Source of the DNA: an uncultured Oscillospiraceae bacterium
Lineage (GTDB): Bacteria; Bacillota; Clostridia; Oscillospirales; Oscillospiraceae
Direction of reading: 5' to 3'
Assembly: GCA_934667815.1 (NCBI GenBank)
Contig: CAKUMO010000042.1
Location: forward strand, 1 to 14,355
DNA length: 14,355 nucleotides
How positions within the stretch are numbered: position 1 is the stretch's first letter; every line of letters begins with the position of its first letter. The notes beneath the pieces are model-generated. The model did no database searches. It worked only from the letters and a program-made list of their open reading frames with translations, and was not told the origin of the DNA. The position numbers and the translations under genes are program-made. Of this stretch, positions 13,462 through 14,355 are shown one piece after another.

Positions 13462-14117
13462 TGGCGCGGATCATTTTGAAAAGCCGGTATCTCCGTGCGG
13501 GCAGCAGGCAGCACTCCGAGCATCTTATTCAGTATATCGCAAAACGTGAGGGCGTGCAGAAGATCGATGACACTTGGAAGCATCAGTCTGCCACCGAGGA
13601 ACAGAAGAAATTGATCGCCGATCTCCTGCGGGACTTCCCAGAAGTGAAAGACAGCTTTGAATATGCCGACTACCTTGCCAAGCCCAATAAGGGAACGGCT
13701 TCCGAGCTGATCTCCCGCGCCATGGATGACAATGTGGATCTCATCGGCAAGCGGGAAAACTATGTTTCGTATATTGCCAAGCGCCCTCGTGTCGAGCGGC
13801 ACGGCGCACACGGTTTATTTACCGATGCGGATGTGCCAATCAACCTGTCTCAAGTGGCGGCAGAGGTGGCAAATCATGACGGCAATGTGTGGACGCATAT
13901 CATCTCTCTACGCCGGGAGGATGCTGTCCGTCTTGGTTACGACAATGCCTATGCTTGGAGAAACCTCCTGCGCGCTCAAGCAGAAACCATTGCGGAGAAC
14001 ATGAAGATCCCGCTGACGGATCTGAAATGGTATGCCGCCTATCACGACGAAAGCCATCATCCCCATGTGCATATGGTGGTCTACTCCACCGGCAAAGAAC
14101 CCTATCTCACCAAATAG
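13461..14117 (+). CDS. MobP3-type relaxase, ended by an in-frame TAG
   Basis: ATG 13461 overlaps the previous stop. The 218 residues hold the relaxase core: 'MARIILKSRYLRAG' start, 'HLIQYIAKREGV' (21-32), 'KRENYVSYIAKRPRVER' (97-113), 'HGLFTDADVPINL' (117-129), and the three-His metal motif in WYAAYHDESHHPHVHMVVYS (190-209, His199/200/202/204). This enzyme would nick oriT and stay bound to the transferred strand. It matches the MobP3/MobL group of clostridial ICEs. The TAG at 14115-14117 falls right after 'EPYLTK', where family members continue (I recall Q-G at this site), and the frame beyond keeps family-like sequence. A single CAG-to-TAG change would explain it. The core motifs are intact, so partial activity is conceivable. 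Confidence 0.88.
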   Translation: MARIILKSRYLRAGSRQHSEHLIQYIAKREGVQKIDDTWKHQSATEEQKKLIADLLRDFPEVKDSFEYADYLAKPNKGTASELISRAMDDNVDLIGKRENYVSYIAKRPRVERHGAHGLFTDADVPINLSQVAAEVANHDGNVWTHIISLRREDAVRLGYDNAYAWRNLLRAQAETIAENMKIPLTDLKWYAAYHDESHHPHVHMVVYSTGKEPYLTK

Positions 14118-14280
14118 GGGATCCGAAATCTCAAGGCGGCCTTTGCAAAACAGATCTTTCGCCACGATCTCTTGCAGGTCTATGTAGAGCAGACCAATCA
14201 GCGCAATGCGCTGACCGGACGGAGCCGGGACGTTCTCTCGGATATCATTGCCCGCATCAACTCCGGCAGCTATGACGATT
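14118..14280 (+). pseudogene. Relaxase continuation beyond the TAG
   Basis: The frame after the TAG reads 'GIRNLKAAFAKQIFRHDLLQ' and 'VYVEQTNQRNALTGRSRDVL', then 'SDIIARINSGSYDD', which resembles the segment following the His motif in MobP3 relaxases. It has no start or ribosome site of its own and is best seen as the separated C-terminal part of the relaxase. Beyond about 14281 the resemblance is lost. Confidence 0.6.
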
Positions 14281-14355
14281 GTAGGTTTGTCAAACATATT
14301 GGACAACAAAGTCAGAGGGGGAGCGCCAGCGGAGGGGTCTCATGGGTAAGCTGTT
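14281..14355. other. Right-edge sequence of unclear nature
   Basis: The frame remains open, but the encoded residues (CRFVKHIGQQSQRG onward) no longer look like relaxase. A GGAGG (14331-14335) stands 6 nt before ATG 14342 (M-G-K-L), so a new gene may begin at the edge. Too little is visible to decide between that, a frameshift, and another junction. Confidence 0.3.

Noticed and set aside
13461..14117. Genome-wide reassignment of TAG as a sense codon
   Set aside because: TAG ends the KAP, DUF4314 and kinase genes at natural positions, so the relaxase TAG is better explained as a nonsense mutation.

Overview
The window looks like part of an integrative and conjugative element (ICE) from a gut Clostridia, most likely Oscillospiraceae/Ruminococcaceae. 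This rests on protein-family resemblance recalled from memory, strong AGGAGG ribosome sites, GC-rich coding sequence, and a Gram-positive wall-anchored adhesin. No database search was run. All genes I accept read rightwards, and many stops overlap the next start (ATGA, TGATG), as in tightly packed transfer operons.

Layout. Positions 1-1126 hold two conserved ICE accessory proteins; the first is cut by the left edge. Positions 1127-2805 are an AT-richer cargo unit: promoter, KAP-family P-loop NTPase, strong terminator. Positions 2826-5461 return to ICE accessory genes: a Cys-rich protein, a DUF4314 protein, a D12-class adenine DNA methyltransferase, a small AbrB-like Cys protein, and an AbrB-DUF3846 fusion. 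Positions 5462-8416 hold surface proteins: a lipoprotein with a Pro/Thr stalk, then a thioester-domain/Cna-B adhesin with an IPQTG sorting signal. Positions 8429-10561 encode the mating channel: a DUF3852 pilin-like protein, a TrbL/VirB6-like membrane protein, a PrgI/VirB3-like protein and a VirB4 N-terminal-like protein. Positions 10561-12205 are a second cargo unit, a HipA-like kinase with its own promoter and terminator. It sits just before the VirB4 ATPase gene. Positions 12236-14117 hold a VirB4 that stops soon after its Walker A region, a relaxosome accessory gene that may lack its original start, and a MobP3-type relaxase ended by an in-frame TAG.

How the genes fit together. The adhesin and lipoprotein would help mating contact, the membrane genes would form the channel, VirB4 would power it, and the relaxase would nick and pilot the DNA. 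The methyltransferase and AbrB-type proteins may protect or regulate the element. The two cargo genes, the KAP NTPase and HipA-like kinase, are the best candidates here for a defence or growth-control function; each is a single-gene unit inside otherwise conserved transfer synteny. The right end suggests decay: VirB4 joins directly to relaxosome genes, which suggests a large deletion (or an assembly join), and the relaxase carries a nonsense codon. As written, the element probably cannot transfer itself without help.
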